NCBI RefSeq assembly: GCF_003597395.2 | Contig: NC_133770.1 | Span: forward strand, 89,643,641-89,707,640 | Reading direction: 5' to 3' | DNA: 64,000 nucleotides | Source: Chelonoidis abingdonii | Taxonomy: Eukaryota > Chordata > Testudines > Testudinidae | Notes under the pieces: model-generated | Seen by the model: only the letters and a program-made list of their open reading frames with translations | Told to the model about the DNA's origin: nothing | The model's database searches: none | Part shown: in pieces, positions 10,596 to 22,000 of the stretch | Position numbering within the stretch: position 1 is the first letter of the stretch | How the letters are laid out: each line of letters starts with the position of its first letter | Position numbers and translations under genes: made by a program

Positions 10596-12395
10596 AATCG
10601 CCACAACCAGTCAGCCCCCTGCCCACGACCTGCACCCCTACCCACAGCCACCCTGCAAACCCCTGTCGTCCAGCCAGCCCGCACACACCCTGACAGGCCA
10701 AGCCAGCAAACCCCCCACACTGCTGTCCGCACAGCTGTGCACATCGCCCAGCCGACCCCCGCCCTGTCCAGTCACCCTCGCACCCCACTGCCTGAAGCCA
10801 GCCTGTCCCATCCTCTGTTTCCAGCCTGCAAACCTGCGCACCCCGTGGCCAACAGGCTCCCTTGCACGTCCCCGCGCCCACTGCACCTGCCTGTCTCCAG
10901 TCCCCGGCCCGACCCACACCCTTGTCCTCAACCAGCCCATCCCTGCCCTGCCTGCAGCTAGACCCTACTCCAGTCAGCCCAGCCCTGCTTCAGCCAGCCC
11001 ATGTCCACTGCTGCCTGCAGTTTCCAGGCATTAACCCTGCAGGGAGCAGCTGGACCAACCATGTGCACACCCCCAGGGAGACGGGACCCAATATGACAAC
11101 GGCAGGTCTTATAACCACACACAGCATATAGATGCAATGTATATAATTTATTTATCCATATAGTCATGAAAGTAAAATAATACATGAAAGAAATGGAGGC
11201 TTTTTTTTCCACTTTTTTAAGTCATCCCTGCCGATCTGTGCTTCTCTGTAGTCATTCCTTCTCTGCAGCCTGTTCCTGTTCAGTTTGCGTTACCCTCCAG
11301 TCGGCAACTTTTTTTCTGTGGAATACAGATTCATAACTGCTTTCACCTAACTTCCTTACTCTTCCTTGGTTTTTTTTCTAGCTTGCAGTCTTTCAGAAGT
11401 CTGCGCTGATGGAGCAGTATCAGCACTTAAAAAAAAAAACCACAGAAAGATACGTGTAATACAGAGCCTGCATTGTTTTAAGAGTTTTTGTAGATCATTT
11501 ACACATTCTGAGCGATAGCACGAGAGGCCGCAGCTGCAGATAGAGATGCGGTCCCCACACGCGGTTCACAGGTAAGGGGGGGCTGCACATGGCTCACCTG
11601 GGAAGGGGGGGGTGGGGTTGCTTCACTCTGGAAGCCATGGGGTTCTGTGACTTGTAAGCAAAGAGCAGCTACAGGAAATAAATGGCATTCCACTCTAGGC
11701 ATGCTTGCAGCAGCCATGCCCCTGCTCCAACAATTGCATCTATATCATAAAGCTTCTACGAAGAACAGGCTCCTCTGCGGGTCCTCACTACAAGTCCCAG
11801 CGGCTGCACCGCTAGCTTCTTCCTGGCTGCATGACTCCTGGAGGTCAACAAACACTCGTACTCCTTCAGGTCTCTACACCCTCCCCTCCTACTCAGCGCT
11901 GAGCCCGGGCAGTGGAGTGCGAAGCAAAGCGAGAGGCTAAAAGGTAGCGGGATACCTCTAACCCGGAGGCATTACAGCGCTGGTAGTGTCCACACCTGAG
12001 GACCAGCCGTTTGCACGAGCAGTGCTGGAACGACTAACCGGAGACAGACCCAGTGGTACAGCCAGCACGCAAACAGGAGTGCAGCGCGGCTGAGCTTTTA
12101 GTGTTGACACTGCTAAGTTGGCAGCACTGTACCCTCACACCAGCGCTGCAACTTGCAAGTGTAGCATGCCTGAGTGTGGTCAGAGCCGCAGCGTGGGAGA
12201 GGCTCTCTCAGGCTGGCTTGTAAACCACATCCCTTAGGGTGTAGCGTGCAGCGCTGGGGCCGATCTGCCAGCGGCTGCCACCCTGATTACACTGACACTT
12301 TACAGCGCTGCATCTTGCAGCGCTCAGGGGGGTGTTTTTTCACACCCCTGAGCGCGAAAGTTGCAGCGCTGTAAAGTGCCAGTGTAGCCAAGCCC

Positions 12396-12899
12396 TTAGA
12401 CATAAACTGGGGTTGAGTGATTCCTAGTTCTGCTGGACAAAAGCAACAGAAAAACTCAGGCTTTGGCTAGCATCTTCCCACTTTTTAAACCCCATTCCCA
12501 AAATTAGGACCCTGGTCCTGGAGTCCTTATGTGACTGGTTGGCACCTAGATGCGATGGTGATGGCTGGGCACCCTATAAATACCTCAGATTTATACAGAC
12601 AGATGGAATATACTCTATTCTAGTCTAGACTACTAGCCCCAATGATTTTCAGTTAGAATACTTTCATGAGTGAGAATGGGAGGATCAGCCTCTAAATGAG
12701 TTAATCTTCTAAAAGGAGTAATTTCTATAATTTCAGGTATTATATCACACCAGTTGCATGAGAGGAAAAAATTCAGCTATCGTTTCTAAATCAAGAAGAA
12801 ACATACAAACTGAAGCCTTACATGTAAATAAGATAAGGCCTGGATAGGACAGAGTAAAGGAAAAGGATGAGTCTGTGAGGATCCCAGTTTTGCCAACTC
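12396..12899. other. No recognised feature
   Basis: Single-copy looking DNA right of the foldback element; TTA at 12396-12398 is its target duplication. Confidence 0.45.
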
Positions 12900-13145
12900 T
12901 TGCGACTTTTGTCATGATATTTAATATTTTCCAGTTCAAGTTCCTGGAGTCCTGATTATGGAATCTCAGATTTGATTTTTTTTTTTTTTAAAGCAAGTTG
13001 CTATCCCTTGTGGTTGTGGAGAAAAGCCTGAATATATGACCGCCAAATGCTCAGAACTAAATAAAAATAACCTAGCATTTGTTTTAAAACTCAATGATTT
13101 CCAAGCCAATTTCACGATTTTTGTGGCTGACTCACAATTTCTTTT
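12900..13145 (+). repeat. Unclassified repeat R1, copy 1
   Basis: Shares with 37795-38463 and 50640-50880 the order: a T- or A-rich tract, TTGTGGTTGTGGAGAAAAGCCTGAA, then CTCAATGATTTCCAAGCCAATTTCACGATTTTTG. Strongly decayed, no coding capacity. The family looks old and abundant, but I cannot name it. Confidence 0.5.
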
Positions 13146-13350
13146 ACCCAAGGGGTCATCAATATTGGGATCCATTAGGGGTGGGTGAAATTTGCCCTCC
13201 ATTGGAATGAGCTACAGGGCTCATCCCCATACCTGGAGCATCCCCTGGGTTCCCCCACAATGGCTCCGAGTTCCCAGTGTATTTCCCCTGTCTACTCCCA
13301 CCCTCACTTCCAAACAGAATGGTTTCAGGGAGGGAGTGGAACAGTACATT

Positions 13351-13762
13351 GGGGGATAGCTTGGTGGTTTGAGCATTGGCTTGCTAAAACCAGGGTTGTG
13401 AGTTCAATCCTTGAGGATGCTATTTAGGGATTTGGGGCAACAAATCTATCTGGGGACTGGTCCTGCTTTGAGCAGGGGGTTAGACTAGATGACTTCCTGA
13501 CAGGGGCAGCCCTAGCCATTTCACTGCCCTAAGCATGGCAGCACACCGGGGGTGGGGGCACTCCGCTGGTCCTGTGGCTCTGGTGGACTTCCCACAGATG
13601 TGCCTGCGGATGCTCCACCGAAGCCGTGGGACCAGCAGACCCTCCCCAGGCACACCTGCGGGAGGTCCACCGGAGCTGCCTGCCACGTGACCGGCAGAGC
13701 ACCCCCTGCAGCATGCTGCCCCTGCCTCCTGAGGTCCCTTCCAACCCTGATATTCTATGAAA
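13351..13762 (+). mobile_element. tRNA-derived SINE with CR1-like tail, interrupted by a MITE
   Basis: Head GGGGGATAGCTTGGTGGTTT carries a Pol III A-box-like segment; GTTGTGAGTTCAATCC near 13395-13410 is the B-box-like segment. The tail TCCTGCTTTGAGCAGGGGGT, GACTAGATGACTTCCTGA, then GGTCCCTTCCAACCCTGATATTC is the CR1-like 3' end of the tortoise Pol III/SINE type. The tail is split exactly at CTTCCTGA by the hAT MITE at 13501-13724. This is a retrotransposed copy, not a tRNA gene. Confidence 0.85.
13501..13724. mobile_element. hAT-like MITE, 224 bp, inserted in the SINE
   Basis: Terminal inverted repeats CAGGGGCAGC / GCTGCCCCTG are perfect over 10 bp, and an 8-bp target duplication flanks them: CTTCCTGA (13493-13500) and CCTCCTGA (13725-13732), one mismatch. 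Both properties are diagnostic of hAT elements. GC-rich, no coding capacity. It must be younger than the SINE it interrupts. Confidence 0.85.
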
Positions 13763-15294
13763 TCTCACTAAAGTTAGGGTGAGTCTTTCAGTTAACTTTA
13801 ATGCACCCTGGATCACGATCATAGTTAATCATTAATAACAAGATTGCCATTTAGAACTCATTACTCCCCTGGTCTGATTTCCTCAGAAGATTCTTTGTAG
13901 TATTCTTTCTGCTGTCACAACCAAATCCCTTAAAAGTTCAACTTTTATCCCTTTCGCAAAATTTAATGCTTCTGCATGAGTAAGTCATGACAGAAGTGTC
14001 TTCTGCTTTTATAACTTTAAAGTATCCTCTTGATTTAGGGACGTCTGTACGAGTCTGAATCTGAGTATTCTGTGCTGAGTATTTAAAAAATAATCATTTT
14101 TAAAAGAGTGACAGATTGAGTGCCAAAGCAGTGCCAGAAGTTTTGTACTTGTTAAATGTGTGATCCAGATCTAGGGTGTCCAGCTGTTTTAAACTGAGTT
14201 TGCAACTATTTTTGTTATTTGTAGTTTCTAGCTTCTCAAGGATAGGCAACTAAACAACTTGCTGTTCCATGGATATGTATTTCTGGGGGATATGCTGTGG
14301 CTGTGTAAACAGCAAAGTCAGAAAGCTCAGATGAAATCTGTAAAATTCCTTTGTCTGTTGCAATGAGCGGGCACCATTTAAATTAACGTAGAGTGACAGC
14401 AAAAGGGCAAATCAAACATAAGTCCATTTTCCAATTTATATCAAAAGGTCTGTTCCCAAAGAACACGTTTTGATCATTTTTATTTAAAAATGCAGTGAGA
14501 AACAACAGTGTCAGAGTAGAGCCACAGCAAAGTCTGTTAACATAATTCCCTGCAGAAAATCTTACTGTAAAGCGAAAGAGTGCTACAAAGAGCAATAGTA
14601 TTAATCCACTGAAATTATTCAGTGCTTCAACAGGATAACGTGCAGTAAGATACTTTCAGTATTAATAAGGGTATCAGAATCTGGCTCTTAAATAGTTGAA
14701 CATGCCTCAGACAGAATCAGTGCTACTAACACTGCTATGGTTAGTTAGTGGGTTATGACAACTTACCCTATGATTGTCTGATCCAAGTACCTATTATGTG
14801 TTTCTACAGAGATGAAAACTTAGTATGTCAGCCGTAAATCTAGCCATTTGAGATGACAGAGATTCAGACTTTTGCAGCATTGTCCATTGCTTGTTGCCAC
14901 AGTTGAGCTGTGGTGTGATTCCTCCAACAATAAGATAAACCATTAAAAGAAAAAAGAAGGGCAGCTAAAATGTTACTTTGTTCCTGTGCATGCAAGACGT
15001 ACCCTTCATTAACTACATCCTTTGCCATGTTTTAGTCCATTTGGTCTTTCAGTGTGCAGCTGCCTTTTATTAACACCACAATTACAAGAGTATCAAAAAT
15101 TTATCCTGTAGAGAACACTATTTGAGGCATCTCAAAGTGCCTTACCATATCACAGTATTAAAATAAAAATGGTATTCCACAGCAGAGTTAACATTTAGGG
15201 TGTTTTTTTTTAAAAAAAAAAAACTACAAAAAAATGGAAAGAAGAAAGACTTAAGTTAAGGATTCATTCAGAGGGAAATTTCTGATGTCAATAC
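13763..15294. other. No recognised feature
   Basis: AT-rich DNA without recognised repeats or exons. An A/T homopolymer pair lies at 15202-15224. Confidence 0.45.
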
Positions 15295-15645
15295 TAGAGC
15301 TGATCAGAAAATGCATATTTTTTCATGAAAAATGTAAATTTTTTGCTGAAAAGTTGAAAACATTTCTGAAACCTGAAAATTTGAATTCAGAATTACCACC
15401 ACTGTGCTTCATGGGAATTGTAGTGCCAGGTGCCTTGTGATCCCTTTCTCCTCTGTGGTCCAGGCTCTCTGATTGGACACACATTTTTCATGCTGTTGCA
15501 CACATTCTACTCTGGCTGAACTACTCCCGCGCATCACAGCAAATGTAGTCCAGATAAGAAACCAAGTCCGGAGAATGATGTCTAAATCACAAATTTTGGT
15601 TTTCAGATGATGATGGGTTTTTTGACAAAAAGTCAGTATTGATTT
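15295..15645. repeat. Decayed MITE-like repeat, unclassified
   Basis: Starts CTAGAGCTGATCAGAAAATG, passes CTTCATGGGAATTGTAGTGC and the facing GAACTACTCCCGCGCATCAC, and ends in AAATTTTGGTTTTCAG...TTTGACAAAAAGTCAG. The two halves roughly mirror each other, as in a foldback element. Family uncertain. Confidence 0.4.
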
Positions 15646-15659
15646 TGTATTCTTAGAAG

Positions 15660-16417
15660 TCTCTCATGAATCAGTAACTGGTTAAAAGACACAGGGTAGG
15701 AATAAATAAATGGTCAGTATTCACAATGGGAAGAGGTAAATAGTAGGGTCTCCCAAGGATCTATACTGGGACTGTGTTGTGCAACATACTCATAAATGAT
15801 CTGGAAAAGGGGGGTAAACAGTTTGCTGATAATACTAAGTTACTCGAGGTAGTTAAAGTCCAAAGCTGACTGTGAAGAGTTACAAAGGGATCTCACAAAA
15901 CTGGGTAACTGGGCAACAAAATGGCAGATGAAAGTCAGTATGGATAAATGTAAAGTAATACACATTGGAAAAAAAGTAAACCTAGCTAAACATACAGAAT
16001 GATGGAGTTTAACTTAGCTGTTACCACCCAAGAAAGAGACCTTGGAGTCATTGTGAATAGTACTCTGAAAACATTTTGCTCAATGTGCAGTGGCAGGGAT
16101 AGATAAGACAGAAAATATCAGAATGCCACTATATAAAATCTATGGTACACCAACAGCTTGCATGTAGTTTTTGTTGCCCCATCTTAAAAAATATTAGAAT
16201 TTGAAAAGGTATAGAGAAGGGCAAAACAATTAGCAATATCAAACAGCTTCCATATGAGGAGAGATTAAAAAGACTTGGACTGATCATCTTAGAAAAGAGA
16301 CAACTAAAAGGGGACATACTAGAGGTCTATAAAATCATGAATGGTGTGGGGAAAGTGAATATGGAAATGTTGTAACACAAGAACCAGGAGTCACCTTATG
16401 AAATTAATGGGCAGCAT
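15660..16417 (+). mobile_element. CR1 LINE fragment (ORF2 3' part), decayed
   Basis: Sense-strand CR1: ATACTCATAAATGATCTGGA (the INDLE-type segment after the RT core), TTTGCTGATAATACTAAG (the ADD-type region), GAAAGAGACCTTGGAGTCAT (RDLGVIV), then GAGGTCTATAAAATCATGAATGG. Interrupted by stops and frameshifts and cut at both ends; it stops before the 3' UTR. Confidence 0.85.
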
Positions 16418-17689
16418 AGCTGGTCTACACAATCTCCTATTTGTATAGGAGTGTGCATATTTTCCAGGCACGGTTTAGGCCTCCAATTTTTTAAAAATTT
16501 CTCTGACACATAGACACCCACCCCATTCCTATTGAGTCCCCCAGTCTGGTCTCAACCCTACTGATGCCAATACTATGTTTTCTGCTACGTTTTTTATGAA
16601 ACTCTGACTTTGCTCAAGAGCTTGGAGCAAGACAGAACTGTAATTTGATCTTGGCTGAGCAAATCCTGAGATCTTTATAAGAGATAAGTGAGGAGCAGCA
16701 TCTATTGATGCAAACTATTATTATTACTCTATTAATATTGAACTTAAGCCTTTGCATGGGGCAATATAAGTTCTATAATTAGGGCCTGGTTTAAATTTCT
16801 AGGCCTCTTCAGGGTTTCCTGCTATGAAACTGTTTATGAGAAGCCGCTTGGCAAAAGGGGTCAGTTCAGAATCACTCTACCACCACCAAACTTGTTTTTA
16901 GCATGTTAACACCCTTGGAGAACTACGAATGTCTCTCAGAGTAATTTCATCGACTCGCTTCCTTTTTTTTCCCTGTGAATTTCCTTTCTCTCTGCCTGCT
17001 ACTCTGTCAGTCCTGCCTATCCTTCACTATTGGGGAAACTGTGCTTATATAAATTGGGAACCATGTAGAGTACATATGTATACCATTATTTTTTGTCAGT
17101 GTTCTCCCCTGCAGTCGGTTTCTCTGGTAAATGAGGCAGAAAGCTGTCAGTAGAGGTCTGAGAGAGAGCAGAGAGGCAGAGTGGGTGTGATGGAGAGACA
17201 ATGTGTTCTGTCACAAATAAAGAGGTCCTAACTTCTGAGGGAAAAATTAAGGATGAGTCTATATAATCTCTCATGGATACTACTAGCACAGATGACAGGA
17301 AGGACAGCTGTTGTGTAGGATGAAACCAGCCAACAGGTATTACTATCTGGAAGATTTGTTCCAACAGCAAAAATCTACAGCCACCCTTTTCTCATTTTCC
17401 TAATGTCAGAGGCAAAAGAAGAGCATTTTAATTCTCATTTTGACTTTCAGTGTCCAGCTGTTTTTTGTTGGATAATGAAAGGGAAGGATCTCACATGTTC
17501 TGAGGCGAATTCTTGCCAGAATTCACAAAAATATTTTTAAAAACATCATATTTTTACAGTTTTGTGTTAAATTTCTAGAGGGCCCTTGATTTAAAAGTTA
17601 AAGATTCCATGCAATGACCGTGGGAAAAAAACACAGAGAAAACTATCACCTGGAGTAATGAGGATTAATATTGCCATAGTTGCTAGAAT
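16418..17689. other. No recognised feature
   Basis: No repeat or exon recognised; short open frames only. Confidence 0.45.
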
Positions 17690-17995
17690 TGATATATTCA
17701 TTCATATTGCTAGATCAAATTTTATTTAAATGGCCGCAATGCTCAGAAGACCCAGACAAAATTGTGTGTGCAAGGCACTGTACACCCACATGGTAAGAGA
17801 TGGTCCAGACCTAGTCTAATACTCTAAATAGACAAGACAAAGCGTTGGAGAAAGAAAGTACAATGATCCTTACTCTATAAAGAGGCATGGAGAGATTAAG
17901 CATAATGTCATAGAGGAAGCCTTTGTCAGGGCTGGGAATTGAATATAGATCTTCTAAGATCCAGGCTAGTACCTTAACCACAAGATCATCATCCT
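17690..17995 (-). repeat. MIR/LINE-tail copy, minus strand
   Basis: GGCACTGTACACCCACATGG on the left (antisense LINE-like tail) and AGGGCTGGGAATTGAATATAGATCTTC on the right (antisense tRNA-like head) in the same order as at 7230-7495. Decayed. Confidence 0.5.
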
Positions 17996-18204
17996 TCTCA
18001 ATGTCATATGAATTTCTTTGAACCAGTTTATGGTTTACATTGGACTGGAAATTATTTTTAAATAAACTCTGAAATTACCTGGGTAACATGAGTTTATAGC
18101 TTCCTTACTCCTCTCCCACACTTTTTCATCTTCCACAAACCTACTGCTGATTCAGGGTCATCAGACAATTCCTTTACTCATGCTAAGTAGCATTTTATTC
18201 CACA

Positions 18205-18285
18205 GGCCAGGTTCTCAGCTGGTGGGGCTCTGCATAGCTCCATTGACTTCAATATAGTTAAGAAAATTCACACAAGCTATGGATC
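18205..18285. repeat. Recurrent amniote palindrome unit
   Basis: AGGCCAGGTTCTCAGCTGGTG faces CACACAAGCTATGGATCTGG around a CTCCATTGACTTCAATA centre; see the finding on this palindrome. Confidence 0.5.
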
Positions 18286-18444
18286 TGGGAATACAAGTAA
18301 TCCCATTCACTTTGACAGGACTATTTAGCATGAGAAAGGGTATCAGAAAATGGCCCTTAGTGAAGACAAAATCTGTGCTTGTAGTTTAAGCCTTCAATGT
18401 TGAACCTCTGAGCTATCAATCATTTTTAATTAAATAGATAGACA

Positions 18445-18615
18445 CATAGAGCATTACGGTTGGAAGGGATCTCAGGAGGTCATCCAGTCCAACCCTCTGC
18501 TTAAAGCAGGACCAATCCCTTGACAGATTCCTGCATGACCTCCTCAAGGATTGAGCTCACAACCCTGGGTTTAAGGAGGCTATTGCTCAAACCACTGAGC
18601 TATCCCTCTCCCCTT
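18445..18615 (-). mobile_element. tRNA-derived SINE, minus strand
   Basis: The right side CAAACCACTGAGCTATCCCTC is the reverse complement of the SINE head with its A-box-like segment; GGATTGAGCTCACAACCCTGG is the reversed B-box region; the left side GGTTGGAAGGGATCTCAGGAG, CATCCAGTCCAACCCTCTGC is the reversed CR1-like tail. It is nearly full length. Confidence 0.85.
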
Positions 18616-18649
18616 ATGCATAGGAAGCTAATAGCAAATATCTCCAACA

Positions 18650-19040
18650 GCCAGTGATGAGACGCTAGGTGGGAGTTACTACAGAGAATTCTTTTCCTGG
18701 TGTCTGGCTGCAGGGTCTTGCCCCTATGCTAAGGGTCCAACTGACTGCCATATTTGGGGTTGGGAAGAATTTTTCCCTGGGTCAGACTGGCAGACTTGGG
18801 TTTTTTTCACCTTACTCTGTAGCACAAGGCCTGGGTCACTTGCAGGTTTAAATTAGTGTTAATGGTGGATTCACTATAAGTTGAAGTCTTGCAATCATGA
18901 TTTGAGGACTTCAGTAACTCAACTAGAGGTTAGGGGTCTATTACAAGAGTGAGTGGGTGAGGTTCTGTGGCCTATGCACAGCAGATCAGACTAGATGATC
19001 ATGATGGTCCCTTCTGGCTTTAATGTCTGTCCAGTCTATC
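18650..19040 (+). mobile_element. CR1 LINE 3' end
   Basis: Contains GAATTCTTTTCCTGGTGTCTGGCTG, CATATTTGGGGTTGGGAAGAA, GGGTGAGGTTCTGTGGCC and the terminal CAGACTAGATGATCATGATGGTCCCTTCTGGC, which is the characteristic CR1 3' UTR. It is 5'-truncated, as most CR1 copies are. The 3' end at 25668-25980 is the same subfamily. Confidence 0.85.
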
Positions 19041-22000
19041 TATAAGCATGGATCACATTCTGGTGCAGAGCTAAGTGAAAAATTAGCAAAATGAAGAAAA
19101 AAAAACAGCAACCCCACAATGTATCCAGTAAATTCTGCCTCATTATTTTGTTTGTAGATCTCCACAAAGAGATCTCGGTTTCCTCAGATTTATTAGAAAT
19201 TCTTGACAAAATTATTTACAGTTCTTTTAAACGCTGTGAATTTTTTGCAAACAGTTCTCTGCAAGTGTACAGTATTCCTACTGTATTGGCTTGCTGTGTA
19301 TGTCAGAAAAGTCCCATGTTAGCAGGCAAGAACCACGGGGCCAAATTCTCTGCTGGTGTTAATGGAAGACCATAGACCTGTACCAATTTAATCTAGTAGG
19401 AAATCTGGCCTGTTATTATCTCTGTTCCCTAATTGGATGAACGTGCAAGAACTAACGAGGTGTGAGAATGGCTCATGATAAAATTAGTGGAACCTTTTTC
19501 CAGGTATCTCTTTTCAGTATTCACCTGGCCCTATTCTAAAGTGTTTTCCCCTCTGGTGAGTTTAACTCTTCAGTGCTCAGGTGAAGGTGCCTACCTGCAG
19601 AATTTCAAGTAGCAAGTATGCAGTAGATGAGAACACCCTTTGCAATTGCAGTAACTCACTAGGCTGACCCTAGAGCTAACAGAACTCAGTGAGCCAACTG
19701 ACCATCATCACACAGCTTCTACCTTGTTCTCTCCCTCTCTTTGAGTTCACTCTGGGCTTCTACTTTCAGGTCTAGCATTCAATATATTGTGTGTTGTCTG
19801 TAAAGTCTCCCATTAGCATGGATTTTCAGCAATACAGCGAGCACCCTGGAGAGTGGGATTAAATTTAGATGAGGATGGAGAGCTGAAACTCAGCAGTTAC
19901 AGTTACTGTTACCCATTTACAAACACAGGTCAGAGAAGTAATCCTATCGCTCAGTTCCACGTGGGTCTGATTTCAAACACACATACAATTTTCTCGTTCA
20001 GTTGAAGCCTGTCTTATTTCTGCTTGAGGTTCATTTGTTTCTCTGATTTTAGCGCAGGAGCAAAACAGCACTGGGACAATCATGAAAGATGTTTAGTCTG
20101 GGATGCGCTAAAATTGTCTCTCAAATGCCGTCTAATATTACTGTGGGGGAAATGATCTTGCTGCCATCATACAATATGTGTTCCCAGATGAGGTTTGGGC
20201 AAGTCTAGAGGCTCAAATTGGAGGATATGTTTCAGCTTCTTAAATAACCCAGATTCCTTATTTTGACAGTTTGCCTCGAAGTTTGAGATAGGCCCGAGCT
20301 ATAAAGTTTGGACCAATCCAAAAATTTTCAAATTCATGGATAATTAGGATCCAGCAGTTTGGTTCAGTCCTTTATTGGGAAAGGGGCTAACTGTGAAGTT
20401 TGGATCTGGAATTTAACTTTCCCTTAAGATGGGCTGTCTAGACCCTTTAGGATATTTTTTATGCACTGAATACTTTATGCAGATAAATATTCAAGCACAA
20501 AAGACCCAACAACTTCAGAGCTCAGATATCATTGTGATGAATGCAATATAGATGCCTAGATAGGGGGATTAGATTGTTATGAGCATACATATTTAAGACA
20601 TAAAATAGATCACTAAAGTAAAAAGAATAACAATTTTGGAGCAATCTTCTAGCTTGGAAGACGTCAGGCTGTCTTTCTTGGCACTATTATGGGAGGAATT
20701 TGCCACCATGTTGTGCAAAGTCTCTGGGTATGCACAGGCTGAATGACAGTGATGATGTTGACTATTGCCCTGCAGCTTGCACGACACCTAGGTAGGCTCT
20801 AACACAATCTGTTAGAATTGTGAGCATAAGCAAAGGCCAAGAGGTCTTGTTCTGGTTCCATTACTTCCGCTTACTAATGATTCTAAGGAGCACAGGGCGT
20901 TTGGTGAATGGGGATTCAGCTTTTCATGTCAAGCTGTTTAAGGAAAAGTCTGTGGCTAGTTAAGAATAGGCATATCCAATTGGTTTAAAATACTGAAGGG
21001 GTTAATAACTTAGTACCAGATCTTCACTAGGTATAAGTTGGTGTAGCTCCATTGAAGTCAGCGGAGCTATGCTGATTTACAGCTAAGGGTCTGTCTCATA
21101 TATTTACCTATATCCACATGTAGGTTCTACTGAGTTCTAATGGGGGGAAAAAAAGTTAAAGCCTGAACTCATAGATATAAAGCATCATTAGAGAATCTTA
21201 CCATGTATTATTTTTTTCACATTATGATATAAAAATGACCTTTAAAGATGATATGGTATCTGATGTTTTGGGAAACAGAAATTTACACATTGTTGCAGGA
21301 AAAATCCAATATATTATCGGGAAGATAATGCAGCTACATTTTTTTATTACAATTTTATTTTTAACCACACTTTTATAAGAGATATCATAAAAAGTTAATG
21401 TGTCTGAAAATTAAAAAACAAAAAACAATCCACCTACAGACTCCCCCTGGCATATATTTAAAGCTGGGTTCTTCCCCTATTTCACGCACAACTCAGATTT
21501 TTCCTTATTAACTCTTCTCTCTAGATACCTTGGCTAGAACTGAAATTAAATTTGCCAGCTCCAAAAGAAAAGTTGTAATAAATGCAATGGTGGGTCTCTG
21601 ACCTTTTCTCTCTCTCTCTTGCGCACGTGCACACACACAAATAATCTACCAGTGATATGAAACAGCTCGTGTCGGAATTCTGGAGTGGGTGAGGGAGATG
21701 TCCTATTAGGCAGAGTGTAGTAAGTGTAGCATTGTTATTTTGTGATAAGCACATCCTTTGCATCTAGACGACTTAGCTGAGTAAGAAAAATTTGGTCTTC
21801 TGTTAGTGAGTTCATGATGCAAAGGGCCACTGAGCAATTTTCAGTAAAATAAGCAGGGGAGAATGGTGGGAGGGGGAAACCAGCAACAACAGACAAAAGC
21901 CCCCACAGCATATTTTTTCCCTCTCTGTTTCCAATGCTTGGCACCATGGGACTTAAATTTTATTACATGTCTTATTGGTATAAACAACAGCCAGACGAAT

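Larger units (their letters stand above)
9476..12170. mobile_element. Inner Harbinger-like element nested in the foldback MITE
   Basis: Left end GGCTGTGGCTACACTGGCAG...GCAGCGCTGGT; the inverted right end reads GGCATGCTACACTTGCAAG...GCAGCGCTGGT. TGA stands on both sides (9473-9475 and 12171-12173), a possible 3-bp duplication though not the canonical TWA. The first 260 bases repeat CAGCGCTG blocks and include GTGCTTTGTGGGTATGCC, similar to the CACTGTGGGTAGCTATCCCA block of the element at 45485. Contents in order: a CpG-rich block, a possible LTR-like piece at 10240, a C-rich tract (10600-11060), then sequence I cannot classify (11060-11960). No transposase domain recognised. Alternative: one composite element rather than nesting. 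Confidence 0.55.
9219..12395. mobile_element. Foldback PIF-Harbinger-like MITE split by an inner element
   Basis: Flanked by TTA at 9216-9218 and 12396-12398. The left end (GGGCTTGGCTACACTGGCAC...) and the inverted right end are identical for about the first 109 bases, then remain similar to about base 250 with several changes. Each terminal arm contains its own hairpin: CACTTTACAGCGCTGCA faces TGCAGCGCTGTAAAGTG, with CGCTCAGGGGTGTG facing its complement inside. Outer parts are 9219-9475 and about 12171-12395, giving an original MITE of about 480 bp; the rest is the inner insertion (9476-12170). No transposase frame is present. Confidence 0.75.

Noticed and set aside
10531..10940. Cys/Gly/Trp-rich frames (up to 128 codons) on the minus strand
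   Set aside because: They are translations of a C-rich degenerate tandem tract inside a transposon.
13351..13412. tRNA-like sequence with A- and B-box-like segments
   Set aside because: It is the head of a SINE with a CR1-like tail, repeated at 18445-18615 and 46590-46931; not a tRNA gene.
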